Below are positions 1 to 15,000 of a stretch of DNA of 64,000 nt, in pieces. The stretch's first letter is position 1; each line of letters opens with the position of its first letter. A program made the position numbers and the translations under genes. A model generated the notes under the pieces. That model worked only from the letters and a program-made list of their open reading frames with translations. It did no database searches and was not told where the DNA came from. This DNA is from JAAZBW01 sp035647855 (GTDB lineage Bacteria; Actinomycetota; Actinomycetes; Actinomycetales; Actinomycetaceae). The DNA is taken from NCBI GenBank assembly GCA_035647855.1, contig DASRMP010000070.1, positions 1 through 64,000 on the forward strand. Reading direction: 5' to 3'.

Positions 1-3000
1 CACGTCGACGGCGGCTCACTGGCGAGCGACGGCGACATCACGATCGAGGCGACCAACGACGCGGCCATCGAAGCAAAGGTGCTGGCGGTGGCGGCAGCGG
101 CCGCCGGCGGCGCGGCAGGCATCGGCGTCGCCCTCGGGGCCTCGGTGGCCCGCAACTTCATCGGCTGGGACCCCGGCAGCGACATCGCCCCGGACTTCAC
201 CTCCGCCGACGCCTCGAGCACTGCTCCGGTCTCCGTCATCACGGGGAACACGGTGAAGATCGTGTCCGGGGCCCGCACCGGCGACGTCTACGAGTACGTG
301 GCGGCCAGTCCGCTGACCACGACCGACCTGTCCACGCTGGAGTACGGTGACACCACCCAGTGGAGGCTGGTCGGCACGGACGATCGCGCGCAGGTCCGCG
401 CGTACATTTCCGGTGCCACCCGCGTGGAAGCGGACGCGCTCACCCTCGCCGCGGACGCCAAGCAGACGATCGATGCGCTCGTTGCGACGGGCGCCGTGGC
501 GCTCACAGGTGGTGGCACGGCCGTGGGAGTCAGCGGAGCGGGCGTGTATGCAGAGAACCGCATCGCCACCGACGTTCAGGCGTTCGTCGACGGCGACGAC
601 CCGGACACCACGCCCGTCACCGAGAAGACCACCATCGACGCCGGCGGCATCGACATCACCGCAACCGACGCCTCTGGCATCAACGCCGTCGCCGGTGCGG
701 CCGCTATCGCCGCCGCGATCGGCGGGGTCGGTGCTGCAGTGTCAATCGGCTTGTCTCTCGCATTCAACCTGGTGGCAAACGACGTTGCCGCTTACATCGC
801 ACACGCCACCGTGGACTCCGACGGCGACATCGTCCTCGCCGCCACCGCCGAAGGTCCGGACGCGTTCGCACTCACCGGCGTGAACGCAACACAACTCAAG
901 AACGCGGCCTCGAACCCGACCGAGGCGAACCTCAAGCCAATCAGGGCGGCGTTCACGGCGGCCGGGCACGAGCTGCCCACCGCGCCCGTAGTCTCAACGA
1001 TTGCGGCCGACGGCTCGTGGCTCGTGACGTCCGGATCTGAGGTGTACGTCATCACGCGGTCCGGTGACACGCTGGTGGCTTCTCGTCCAACAATCGGCGC
1101 GGTTGCGGTCGCCGCTTCGGTGGGCGCCGGGCTCGGCGCGATCGGCGTGGCGGTCAGCGGCGCGGGCGCCGTCGCCGAGAACACCGTCCTGAGTACCGTG
1201 AACGCCTACCTGGACGCCAGCGCTGTGACCCGGGCCGTGGACGTCGACATCCATGCCGCATCCTCCGCCTCGGTGATCGCCACGATAGCCTCCGCCTCCG
1301 CTGCGATCGGCATCGGCGTCACGATCGCAGGCGTGGGCGCGTCGATCGGCGTTTCGATCGCCCGAAACACCATCGGCACCGCAGTCAAGAGCGCCGACGC
1401 GCTGCCCGAAGTGGGCGCGTTCATGCGGAACACCTCGGTGAGTGCGTCCGGAGCGGTCGGCCTCGATGCGGCCGGAAACCAGACGATCGCGGCCGTGGTG
1501 ATCGCCATGTCCGCCGCCGTTGGCGCCGGCGCCGGTGTGGGTGCGGGCATGAGCGGCGCCGGCGTCCGTTCGGAGAACACCATCACCAGCGACGTGCGTG
1601 CCTTCATCTCGGCCACCACCTCCGCCACCGTGACCGCGGCAAGCGTTCGGCTACGCGCCGCGGACCGCTCGGCGATCGCGGCGACCGCCGGTTCGGCCGG
1701 CCTCACCGCCGGCATCGGGCTGCTCGGCGGTGCCGCCATCGCGATCGGCGCCACCACTGCGCTCAACACGATCGCCACCGATGTGGCCGCCTACCTGCTG
1801 AACGTCTCGGTCCGGGCCACCGCTACCGACAACCCCACCGATCCCGCGGCCGTGACGGGCATCGCCGTCACGGCCGACAACTCGGCCATCATCTCGGCGA
1901 TCTCGGCGGCCGCGTCCCTGGCCATCGGCGGTGGACTCGCAGTCGGCATCGGCATCAGCGGCGCGGGCGCGCAGGCAATCAACGTCATCCTCACCACCAC
2001 CAATGCGTTCATGACCAGCAGCGACGTCAACAGCCAGGCCGACGTCACGCTGGCAGCCATCGACACGGCCGTGGTGACTGCGACAATCCTGGCCACCGCG
2101 ATCGCGCTCGCGGCCGGCGGCGGGGCGGCCGGTATCTCGATCGGCGCAGCTCTGGCTCAGAACCTGATCGGATGGACCCTCGATGGTCTCGCCAGCCCCT
2201 CCCAAGTGCGCGCCTATCTGCTCGAAACCACCGTCGAGGCGGTCGGCACGCTGAGTCTGGTCGCCACAACCGTCCCGGACCCCGCAGCCGAGCCGAACCG
2301 GCCGAACCGGAGAATCGAATCTACTGTCCTGTCCGGGTCGGTGGCGGTGGCCGGCGGACCGCTTGGTGTCGGCCTGGGTGGTGCGGGCGCCGCTGCGATC
2401 AACCGCATCGCAACTCGCATCGAAGCGACCATTGATGGTGGCGCAACGGTCAACGCCGGCGTTCGAGCCCATTCGGTGCTGCTGACTGCGCAGGACAACT
2501 CAACGATTGACGCCAACACGGGCGCGGCCGCCATCGCGGTGGGCATCGGTGCGCTGGGTGCCGGTGGCTCGGTCGGTGTGGCGATCGCCCGCAACGAGAT
2601 CGCCAACCAGGTGCATGCCGGCATCATCAACGTCGGCCAGGTCACCACGGCGGGCGCGGTCACCCTGACGGCCACAGAGGCCGCCACCATCAAGGCGACG
2701 ACGGCGGCCGCAGCTGCCGCCGGTGCCGTCGGCGGCATTGCGATAGGGTTCGCCGGCGCGGGTGCCAACGCCCGCAACGTCATCGGCACCCGGACCAGCG
2801 CCGCGATCGAGGACAGCGGTGTTGTCAGCGCGGCTGCGGTATCGCTCACCGCCACCAGCACCGGCACCAAGGTCGACGCCCTGGTCACCGGTCTGTCTGC
2901 TGCCATCGCAGCCGGTCTGGGCACCGGCGCCGCCGCGATCGGAGTCGCGGTCGCCGAGAACTACATCGGATGGGATCCGCAGACCGTCGATGTGCTGGAC

Positions 3001-6000
3001 ACTGAAGTGGTCCTCACCACCGATGACGCGCCGGCGAGGATCACCAAGGGACAGAAGGTGAAGATCGCCTCCGGCGCCGCGGCAGGCGATGTCTACCAGT
3101 ACATCGGTGACACAGCACTCACCAACCCCAACCTCAAGACCCAAGACTACACCGACGATTCGCTGTGGCGCCAGCTCGGCACCACCGGGGCGGGCGGCAC
3201 GAGCGCGACCATCACCGACTCCAGCGTCCACGCGGACACCCTCGCGCTGTCGGCAGAGTCGGGCCAGACCATCAACGCAACCGTGGAGGCAGCCTCGGTG
3301 GCGCTGGCTGGGGGTGGCGTGGCGGTCGCGTTCGCTGCCGCCGGTGTCTACGTCGTCAACCGCGTCGGCCAGGCCACCATGGCCATCATCACCGGCGGCA
3401 CCATCAACGTGCGGGGCCGCGCGGGCAGCGCGATCAGCGCCAGCGCGATCGACAACTCCACCATCAGCAGCATCGGCGGCGCCGCTGCAGTGTCCGCCGC
3501 ATTCGGCTTCATCTCCTCCTTCTCCGCGGCCATCGCCACGTCAGTGGCTCGCAACGACATCCGCAGCACGGTCCAGGCCGCCATTTCCGGCGCCACAGTG
3601 GACGTCACCTCGGGCCTGACCAAGCTGTCAGCGACCAACTACGCCAAGGTCGATGCCGCCTCCACCGCGGCCGCGCTGTCAGTCAGCTTCAGCGGCTGGT
3701 CACTGGCCGGTGGCGGCGCCATCGAGGACGTATCGATCACCACCGCCACCACATCCAGTGTCTCGGGCGGCACGCTGAACCTCGGTGGCGGACTCGAGGT
3801 GACCGCGAAGGACACCTCCCTCGGTAAAGCGGAGGTTGCGTCGGCCGCAGTCGCTCTCGGTTTCGCGGCCGCCGGTTCCTACGCAAAGGTCGATGTCAGC
3901 CCGACCACGCAGGCGTTCCTGTCTGCGGCGACTGTCAACGCCTCCGGCCCGGTGTCGGTGACCAGCAGTGAGCAGGCCAAGGCAATCGCCCTTGCCAACG
4001 GCAATGCCTACGGCCTCCTCGACGCCGCCGGTTCGGTGGCGACCGCGACCATCGGCGCGAGCGTGGCCGCATTCATCGACGGCGGCTCGGTGCGCAGCAC
4101 CCAGGGTGGGATCACGCTCACCGCGCGCTACAACGCCACCGACTCCGGCGCCAACAATGCGCCCGAAGGTCTGGCCAACGGCGTCAGCGCAACCGCAGGC
4201 GCATCCACCGGTGGTTTGATCGCCAGCAGCGGGGCCTCTGCGACCGCCGTCGACAAGGCGACCGTGGACGCCTACGTCGGCACCAGCACCCTGAGCGCCG
4301 CAGGCGCTATCACGCTGCTGGCCACCTCGTACTCAGCCCCGATCTCCCGAACCGTCGGAGAGGGCTTCGGCCTGGTGGGCGCCGGTGGCGCGGTGTCGAC
4401 CCGGTCCACCGCAGCCACCGCGACCCGCGCGTCCCTGGACGGCAACGTCACCGGCGCTGCCACCATCGACGTCGTCGCCCTTGCCGTAACCACACCGTCG
4501 GCCACCGCACAAGCGCTGGCCGGCGGCATCATTGCTTCGGGCAACGCGGTCGAGTCGAACGCGGTCGTCGTCCCTCGTGATGCCGACAGCCCGAACGCCG
4601 GTGCATCGCTGGGTGCAGGCACCATCACCGCCACCGGCACGATCACGGTGAACGCCACCCTTACCGCCGGCGCCACCGCGTCATCGGTCGGCTACTCACT
4701 CGCCGGAAAGGTCACAGCCGGCGCGTCCACCGCGGTGGCCTCGCTGACACCCTGGATTCGCGCTGCGATCGGCGCCGGAGCGGTGACCAGCACCACCGGT
4801 TCGATCGCAGTATTCGGCCTGTACAACGCAGTCTTCGACTCGACGGCGGCAACCGGTGGGCCGGCCAGTGCCGATTCCCAGACGTCTGCGGGTTCCTTCT
4901 TCGGCTCCGGCAGCAAGGCCGACTCCACTGCGACGGCATCGCCGAGCGTGCAGGCGATCGTGCACAGCGGTGCGGTGCTGGCAGCCCGCGACGACGTGGT
5001 CCTGCGCGCCAAGGCCAACACGACCGCACATGCCAAGGCCCGTGGTCTGGCCGTCGCGCTGGGTGCAGCTCTCGGCGAGACCGACGCCACCGCGTACGCC
5101 GGAGTCAACTCTGCAGGAACGCCGGGCACGGTCGAGGCGCAGCTCAATGGTTCAGTCGGCAACCTGACCACGGCCGGCGCCGCCAACGTGACGGTGGACG
5201 CCATCTCGGCCGACATCGCGACGGCGAGGTCGGACGCCGCCGGCGGTGGCCTGTACCCCGACCAAAGCAACGACGCAACTGCCGTTGTCAAGCCGAAATC
5301 GGTGGCGTCCATCGGCTCAGGTGCAGTCAACGCCACCGGCGCGGTGACCGTGCGCGCAATCGGGAACCCGGAAGGCGACGCGTCCGCCAACGGGACCAGC
5401 GGCGGGGTTATCAACGTCGGCGGTTCTCGCTCGAACGTCACGGTCTCGCCGACCGCCACCGCCTTCATCGCAGCCAACGGCAAGGTGCGGGCTGGTTCGT
5501 TGACGGTCACCGCCAGCGCCACCGCGCCATCCGGCAGTGCGCCGTCCTATCTGATCAAGGTGCCCATCAACACCGCAACGGAGACGTTGACAGTCGACTC
5601 CCACGGCCTGCAGACCGGGGAAGTCGTCGAATACGATCCGAACGGCAGCACTCCGATCTCCGGGCTCCAGGGTCCGTACGGCGAGACGCTGGTCAAGGTG
5701 GTGGACGGCGTCGAGACAACGATTACCGTGGCCACGCAGCGGCAATACAACATCATCGCGGTCAGCGCGAACACCATCGCGTTCGGCAATCAGTTCGCCG
5801 CCGAGGACGTCAACGCGTTGACCGACACCATCACCTTCAGTGCCCCGCACAACTTCCGCTGCGATGCCACCTGGTGCGATCAGGTGACCTTCATCGGAAC
5901 CAGCGCAGGGGGGCTCACCAACGGCACCGCGTACTGGGTCTCGGTGATCGACGAGCGCACTGTGCGGCTGACCACGTCGAAGGACATGGCGCAGCGCCCG

Positions 6001-9000
6001 GGCAACTACCTCGAATCGTTCACCTCCGGCGGGGTGAGCGGCAACACCATCACGGTGACCGACGGCTCGCACAACTTCACCACCGGGCAGGCAGTCACCT
6101 ATATCACGGTGGCTCCGCTGGAGTTCGCCTCTGCGCAGGTGGACGTCAACACCAGTCTGGACGGCCAGACCGTCAAGTTCACCGCAAACCCGAACGCAGA
6201 CAACATCTACTTCGCCTACCAGTCCGGAACTGCCGAAGGCCAGCGGATGCCGCACGGTTTGAGCAACAACGATCTGGTCGTCTACCGGGTGAACGCCACT
6301 GACGGTACCGCCACCCCGATCATCGGCCTGGTCGATGGGCAGACCTACGCCGTGGTGGTGATCGACGAGTACTCGATCCAGTTGAAACACTCGGTGCTCT
6401 TCGACGGCAACGTCACCCTGGTGCGCAGCGGCTCCGGTGACCAGATCATACGCGGTTCGGGCAACTGGCTCGCCGATGGGTTCTTCAGCGGTGAGCAGAT
6501 CGTGGTCACCGGTGGCGGCGCCGGCACCTACACGGTGGCCCATGTCAGCGAAACCACGCTCACGCTCCATCCCAATGTGCTGACCGACGCAACCCAGGTC
6601 AGTGGAAACTTCACGTTCTCGCGGGCAGCGAATCAGGCAGCGGACAGCTATGACACCATCACCCGCTCCGGTGGCAGTTGGACCAACGACGGATTCCATC
6701 CCGGTGTCATCACCATCACCGGAACCAACGCGGGCATCTACACCGTCATCGGGGTAACGGCGACTCAATTGCGGCTCTTGCCGCAGTCCCTGGCGTCCAA
6801 TTTCGCCAGTTCCGGCACCGCCACTGTCGATCGTGGCCAGGTGTGGGTGACGATCGACGAGGCCAACCCGATCGCCCTGTCCGTGAACAGGACCGATGGC
6901 GACACCCACAGCATCATCAAGGTGGCCGACCAGCCCATCGTGGGGCTGACCAGCGGCCAGACCTATTACGTCACCAACCCCACAGCCTCCGGATTCAAGC
7001 TTGCGTCCAGCTACGCCAACGCCATGGCCGGTATCGCTCTCACACTGAGCCGGCCGACGACCACCACCGGCTCCGGCCGGCACCGGATCGGCCCGCAGGG
7101 GGTCGACCTCGGTGCGGTGTCCGGTGAGTTGCGCATCAACCTCACCTCTGCCACCGTCCCTGCCGGCCAGCAGATCACCGGCCCCGGAGGCGTCTCGCTC
7201 GCGGTGATTTCCCCGACGGCCGGCGACGGCACTTCCGGCGCCACCGCCAAGGGTTCAAGCGGGTCCCTGGTCGGAGTCGGGGAGAACAGCGCAACCGTCA
7301 CCGCCGCCCCGGTGGTCAACGCCTACGTCGGAGCCGACGCCGAGATCACCACCACGACCGATGTTGCGATCAGCGCCATCTCCACTACCAGCCTGTCGTC
7401 CTTCGCCAAGAACGGCACCGGCGGCGGCGTCGCGATCGGCAGCGCCACCGCCACCGTCAACCAGACGGGCAATTCGACCAGCGCCAGCGTGGGGGATCGC
7501 GCCCTGATCGTGGCGGGCCGCAACTTCAGGCTGGCTGCCACATCTTCGAGCACCGGCCGTTCGTCCGCCGAAGCGAGGGCAGCAGGTGGCATCGCGTTGG
7601 CCGAGAGCGATGCGGCCACATGCACCAACTTCGCGACCAGTGTGAAGCTCAATCCGAAGGCGACCGTGATCGCGGGGGAGTCCGCAACTGTGACTGCCCG
7701 CAGTGCGGTTGACGCGTCGTCCCACGCCTACGCCAGCGGTGCCGGTTTCGGTGCCGACGGCGATGCCAACGCCACCACCACCGTGGGCGGTTCGGCGGCC
7801 GCCACCACCGCCACAATCGACAACGACGCCTCACTGGTGGCCAAGCGGACGAGCATCGTCGCCACCGTCTCCGGGCTCACCGCCACCACCGAGGGCAGGG
7901 CGGACGGCGCCGGCTTCTACGGCGAGGGCTCCGGCGAGGGCACGGTCACCGTCACACCGTCCACCACCGTCGCCATCAAGGACGGCGCCCAGGTCACCGG
8001 CTGGGAGGGTGTGGACCTCATCTCCCGGTTCACCAACGTGACCACGCACGCCTACGGTTTCGCCCGGGCCACCGGGCTGTTCGGTCACGTCGACGCGGAT
8101 GGCAACACCACCACCACCCTCACCAGCGCCGTCAACGGCAGCACCGCCGACACCCACCACGCGTTGATCACCGCCGGACCGCGAGATCCCGGCCCCGGCA
8201 ACACCGACCTCGAGCGCCCCGGCACCGCCAACCTGGCGCTGTTCGTGGACACCAACAACACCGACGTCAAGGTCACCAGGGACTCCGACGTGAGCAGGCG
8301 CGCACTCGCCGGCGGGGGCGCGGACCAGGGCGGCAGCATGCTCGGCAGCGTACTCACCATAAACTTCGGCGAGACCGATGTCCGGATCCTCTCCGGCCGC
8401 AGCCCAATTCTGGTGATCGACGCCAGCGGCAAGATCGTGACCGCGGTCGGCGTCACCGTTCACGACGAGGTGACCAACACCGACCTCGGTGAAGGGGCCA
8501 CCATCAATGCCGGCAACACCCGCATCGTGGTCAACGACATCAGCAACCCGGGCCCCGGCAACGTGCTCTTCCGGGCGACCACAATCACAGGTGGCAGTGG
8601 GACAGCCGGCGACACGATCACCAACGGCACCTGGACTTTCGTGCCAACCCTGACGCAAGTGCGGATCGTCAACAACTGGCTGCGTGACCTGCAGATGAAC
8701 GACATCACGGTCGCGAACTCCAACAACCCGATCGTCACCCTGTCGGGAACGACTGTTGACCTGACATTCAACATCGTGACCGCCGCAGCGCCCACCTTCG
8801 TGGAGATCCTCAGCACCCATGCACCCGCTGTTGCCGGCACGGACGGGCCGGCGATCACGATCAATGGCGTGATCGAGAACCCGATCGGCACCACCAGTGT
8901 GCGGAACTCGTTCGGCCCGATCCTGGGCGCCGCCAAGCGCGCGGTGGACACCAGCGGCGACCCGGCATCGCTGATCCGCACCAACATCCTGGACCTGCAG

Positions 9001-12000
9001 GCCCCCAACTCGACCATCGGCACCTCGAGCCGGCGGATCAACGTGGACGTGGTGGACGTCGAGAACCCGGTTGGCAGCCGAATCCTGCCCAGGGCGACAA
9101 CCTTCACCGCTCTGGTGGTGAACGGCTTCACAGATTCGATCGCCATCGCCAGCCATTCGTTCTTCACCGGCCAGCTGGTGACCTACTCCGGCACCGGTAT
9201 CGGTGGGCTGACCAGCGGCACGGTCTACTCGGTCATTGCTGCCCCCGACGGCCAATCGCTGCAACTGGCGGCGGTGGCCGACCCCTGGAACCCCATCCAG
9301 CTCACCCCGACCGGCTCGGCGACTGCGAGCCTCACACCCTTGGAGCGGTTCTCGGTGGTCTCGCAAGGCTCGCTGTATCTGGATGTCCGGGCCATCCTGC
9401 GGGTGCCGAGCGCGTCCACCGTGAGCAGCCACCAAGTGCTGATCGATGGCGTTGCCTCGATCAGTGGCAATGCCGACGTCCTGCTGCAGCCCGCGTTGCG
9501 GCAGACCGGCACCGCCGCGTCGCCGGGTGTGACCGTGGTGCTGCCGACCGCCAGCGCCAAGTACTACAACTTCTTCCAGCCCGATAGCGGATCGGTGCCG
9601 AGCTGGGGCCTGGGGTTGTTCGGTTCCGGCACCGGCAACGTTGCGTCCACGTGGGTCTTCAAGGCGCGGGACGCCGGCGGCGCGCCGACCAATGCCGGCG
9701 TCACCGCGGGCGGGAACATCATCATCGAGGCGGCGGCACCCACCATCGACCCGTCGACCGCACCCGCCAAGCGCATCAACGTGGATGCGATCACCGAGAT
9801 CACTGGTACCGGCCACATCGACATCCTCACCAACGGTGAGATCACCAACGCCGAGCAGACTGGCGACCTGCGCGTCGGCCGGATTCGCGCCAACTTCGAC
9901 GACGTGACCCTGTTCTCGCCGGCGGCCATCGTCGACGCAGTGCGCGACGCCGGTGCAGGTGTGGAGGCGGACGTCGCCGGTGTCAACCTGACCATGCATG
10001 CCGGGTTGGCGGGCCTCACCGGCGGCATCGGCGCACCGGACAACTGGCTGGAGATAGATGTCGACCGGTTGGACGGCGTTGGCGTCACTCTCGGCGTGGT
10101 CAACGCCTACGACGTGATCGCCCCGGTGACCGGCACACAGGGCATCTTCCTCACCGAGATCGACGGCGACTTCCAGGTGGACACCATCCAGACCGTCTCG
10201 AACGTCGGGCTCAGCACAGTGGCCGGCTCGATCCTGGACGCCCGCAACGGCGGCGAGGGCGACGACGGCTGGAACATCCAGGGGCTGTCGATCGACCTGT
10301 ACGCCAACGGTGGCAGCATCGGCGTCGCTGACAATGACCTGGAGATCCACTCCCAGTACCCGGGCTGGACCGAGTCCGATGATGTCGCACTCGAAGCGTC
10401 GGGCTCGATCTTCGTCACCGAAACCGAGGGCGGCCTGCGGCTGGTGTGGGCCCGCGCGAAGGCCGGCGACATCCGGCTGACGGTGCGCGAAAGCGCCGAC
10501 CTCGACGAGGACCTGGTCCTGGTCGCGTCCGGCTCGGCACACTTCGCCGAGGATGCCCCACTCTCGCCGTTCGACATCCCGATCGGCACCATCTGGGCCA
10601 CCGGTGCCGGCCTCGCCGAAGGCAACGTGCAGTTGCGGGTCGGCGACAACATCACCACCGACTCCAATTCCCGGATCTGGGCTTCCGGCCAGATCGAAAT
10701 CTTCGGTGACTGGCTCAACCTCGATCCGAACTACGGCGCCACCATGGTCTTCGCCGGCGACATCGCCGCCGGGTACCTGGCGGTCGGCTCGAACAGCCCA
10801 CCGAAACTGACCAGGATCTTCGGCAACACCGATGCCGACATCATCCAATTCGGCGGCGACCCGGCTGCCCCCGGGCAGGCCGACACCACCATCGAGATGG
10901 GCGACCAGCTCGGTGACCCCGGTTACATCCACCTCGGCTCGCAGACCCGCGTCTACGGCTCGTCGTCCGAGACCACCGGAGCCGACGACGGCGAAGACCG
11001 GTTCTTCGTCTACTACCTGCAAACCATGGACGTGGCGGCCGGTCACACTCTCACCCTGGACGGCCAGGCGGACACCGACACCTACACCGTGTACACCACC
11101 GGTTCGCGCGCCACTGCCAGCGGCGTCCGCAACTACGTCATCAACCTGCTGGACACCGGCGATCCCGCTGACGGTGCCGACCTGGCAGCCATCTATGGTG
11201 CGGACAATCTCGACCCCGCGCTGAATGGCTACCTGCCCGGGACCACCACCGCGGCCCCCAATGACGACGTCTTCCTGCTCCGGGCCGCCACCTGCATTCC
11301 GGCCGCCGGCGGCCAGACGTGCGAGGGTGACAACGAAACCGCTGACCGTCCCGCCTTCGTGGCCCTGCTGCACGGTTCGGTCGCCAACTATGCCGATCTG
11401 ATCGCCGGAAACGAACCCACCACCGCAGTGCAGCGGGTCAACTACGACACGGCACTCAACGGGCGCCTGACGGTGTACGGCCTGGCCGGCAACGACCACT
11501 TCTACGTCGACGACACCACCGTCACGATCACCCTGGACGGCGGCGAAGGCTTCGACAACTTCCAGATCGGGCAGATCTTCGGTACCAAGCGCGACGCCGC
11601 GTCCGGCGGCGTGGCACCACAAGACCTGTTCCCGGCTCTGGTCGCGACCACCCGCGGCTGGCTGAGCCCTGGCACGCACGCCCCGCTGCTGGCCACCGGT
11701 GGCACCGGCAACGACACCTTCACCGTCTACTCCAACCAGGCCGAACTGCGGCTCGAAGGTGACGACGACTCCGACCTGTTCGTGGTTCGCGCGTTCGCGC
11801 TCGCCCAGACCTGCGACGACGCGGACGGCGACGGCAGGTGCGACGCCGGGCACAGCAGGAACGAAACCTGGACCGACGATCTGATCCTGCTCGATGAGAA
11901 CGGCCGGCCCAGGCCGATCATCGGAGTGTCCACCGGCAGGCCGCTGGACATCCGTACCGGCGGTGGGGACGACGAGGTCCAATACAACGTCAACGCCCCC

Positions 12001-15000
12001 GTCTCGGTGGATGGCGGCACCGGAATCGACAAGGTGGTCATCCTCGGCACCGAGTTCGCCGACGACATCGTGATCACCGCAGACTCGGTCAATGGCGCCG
12101 GCATCAACCTGAGGTTCACGGCGGTAGAAATGGTCGAGGTCGACGGGCTCGAGGGCGACGACGAGTTCTTCGTGCTGTCCACCGCGTTCGGAGTCGCCTA
12201 CCGGATCATCGGCGGCCTGGGCAGCGACACCATCAACGTGGCCGGTGACGTCACCGAAGACATCGTCGTCCGCGAACTCGAAGGCGTATCCGGCACGGTG
12301 GACCACCTGATCAGGTCGGACAATGACGCCGGTTACGACGGGCTGACTGCGGGCGGCGTGCAAACCAACGTGGTTCGCGACAGCGGCCTGGTGGTCATCG
12401 AACAGACCAACGGCACCTGGGTGACCGAGGGCGGCACCATCGATTCCTACACCATCCGGTTGGCGACTCGGCCCAGCGGCAAGGTCTACGTCAGCGTCAC
12501 GGCGGCCGCGTCCCCGCAGGAGGAGGCCACTGACGCCGCCGCCGTCAACCTGGCGAACATCGCCGAACTGCTGCCCGTCGGGGTGGGCGATTCGATCTGG
12601 TTGTGCACCACCGCCTCAGGCGGCAGTTGCGCCGCGCCCAGCGACTTCCAGCGTTTCGTCTACCGTAACGGTGTCCTGACCGGGGTCGCCGGCCAGGCGT
12701 TGGTACTCACTTTCGGCCCCGACGATTACGCCACCGCTCAGTCGGTGTACGTGTACGCACCGGACGACGCCCGTTCCGAGGGCGACCGGGTGGTCGTCGT
12801 GCAACACAGCGTGCTGTCTGATGACCCCAGGTACCACGGCATAGCGGTGGCGAACGTAGAAGTCGCCGTTCGCGACAACGACACCCCAGGCCTCAAGGTG
12901 ACCGAGGTGTCACCAGGCAGCACCGTTGAGGACCGTCAGTCCATAGTGGTCGAAGGCAGTCACAACCCGCATGCCGGAGGCGCCTACACCGGTGTGGACG
13001 ATGAGATCCTCGTCCAGTTGGCCGGCGACCCCGGTGATGGAGTCACCGTGGTGGTCCGTCTCACTCTGAACTCCGCCGGCGCCCAGGCGATCATCCTGTC
13101 GTCCACCGACATTCGGTGGGATGCCAACGCGCTGACGTTGACCTTCACCGGCGGGGCGGCGGGCAACTGGGACGCCGCAGTCCGGCTGGCGATCCGGGCC
13201 GCTGACGACTACCGCGCCGAGGACCCGCAAACCGCAGTCATCGGTTTCGAGTGCGCGTCCGGCGAAACCTGTGGGGACGATACCACCTACCGGCTGCACA
13301 ACCTGCGCTCCGGCTTCGCCTCGGTGGACGTCACCGTCGTCGACGACGAGACCCCCGGCCTGGTGATCACCGAGTCCGGCACCGGCACCGTGGTGGTCGA
13401 TGATGACCCGAACACCGCCGCCGACGAGACCCTGCTGCCTTCCAACCACGACAGCTACACAATCCGCCTTACCAAGAGTCCCGACGGCACGGTCCAAGTG
13501 GTAGTGCTCACCGACGGCTTGACCGATGTGGTTTCGGTCGGTGGCGTGCCGGTGGTGCCGGAAGAAATCGGCGAGGTCGGTGACGGCCGGTGGACCGGCA
13601 ACGGCACCACGACTGCCGAACCGGAGCCGGTCGATCCGTCTGACCTCGGTGGCCGCCGAATCACCCGTGACGACGCCGGTTCGTGGCTGGCCGACGGCTT
13701 CCTCGAGGGCCAGCGCGTTCGGATCTACAACGCGGCAGACACCAGCCAATTCGTCGATCTCAAGATCGCAGTCATCCGTGGCACCAACCCCACCCAGGAC
13801 GACACCTTGCAGTTCACCGCAGAAGGTGCCACCCCGGACTGGTGGTCCACCGCAGCCACGGTGACAGTGGTTCGCCTCGGCGCCGTCGTGACATTCGACC
13901 AGACCAACTGGTACCAAGAGCAGACAGTGGTGCTCAAGGCCGACCCGGGCTACGCCGTGCCGGTGGTCCGGCAGGGTTCGAAGACCTATCCGGCGACCAC
14001 CCACCTGCTCTCGGCGATCCAGGGTCCGTTGAGCGTTGAGGGCGGCGTCACAGGCGCCGACCGGTCGCTGCGCAGCGCGGTCAAGCTGCCCGGCGAGAAG
14101 GACGCTCCAGGCTTCTCGGTCGCCGCCCAGGCGTCCGAGGGTCGCCAGATCGATGTGTTGAACATCTTCAACGATTCCAGCCGGCAGAACGGCAGCGGCA
14201 TCCTGACCTCGACCAACCTGTCCGGGTTCGGCATGGGTGGCGATCTGGTCTTCACAGGCTCCAACCCGTTCGGCGACCCAGTGTCCTATGCCGGTGGGAT
14301 CAGCTTCGGCACTGCGGCGGGCACCTCGATCGAGGTCCTGAACCTGCTGCTCGGCGAGGGTAACGACACCCTTGACATCCAGGGCACCCTCAACCCTGCT
14401 TTCGCGGTCAGCTCCTCCGGTGCCTTCAACTACTCCGGCACGACCATTACGCGTGAAGGCCCGGTCAGCTGGAGCGACTTCGGGTTCCTGCCCGGTCAGC
14501 TGCTGACGATCTCGGGCGTTGCCGGCAGTTGGGTGATCACCGGTATCTCCAAGGACGGTCTGACCCTCACGGTTGACGCCGCGCTGCCCGACTCGATCAC
14601 CGGTGTGCACACCGTGGCGTCCCGTGAGCCCACGGTGCAGGGAAGCGGAACGGCCACCGGCACCGACACCGGCGGAGTCGTCAGGCGCGACTCAGGCAGT
14701 TGGGTGGCCGACGGCTTCGTGGCCGGTCAGCGGGTCATCCTCGACGGCCAGGCCGGGCAGTGGCGAGTGGTGGCCGTCGACGACCTGACCTTGACCCTGA
14801 CCGGCACGACCCTGACCCAGGGTCTGCGGACCGTCACTCTGCCCGGCGAACACGGCGGTCTGACCGTGGTCCACGGCGGTGGCAACGCTCCGCTGATTAT
14901 CACCGGCAACATGACCGGTGGGCAGGGTAGCCTGACCCGCGCGGACGGCATGGCATGGAGCGCAGACGGCTTCGCCGTCGGCCAGCTGGTGCACTTGGAC

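Noticed and set aside
7831..12363. 1,510-codon open frame on the minus strand inside the giant gene
   Set aside because: It is the antisense shadow of a long GC-rich coding region. It has no ribosome site, Val/Asp/Gly/His-rich composition typical of antisense frames, and no domain pattern.
12910..14610. 566-codon minus-strand frame within the giant gene
   Set aside because: Antisense shadow with no start signal or family motif.
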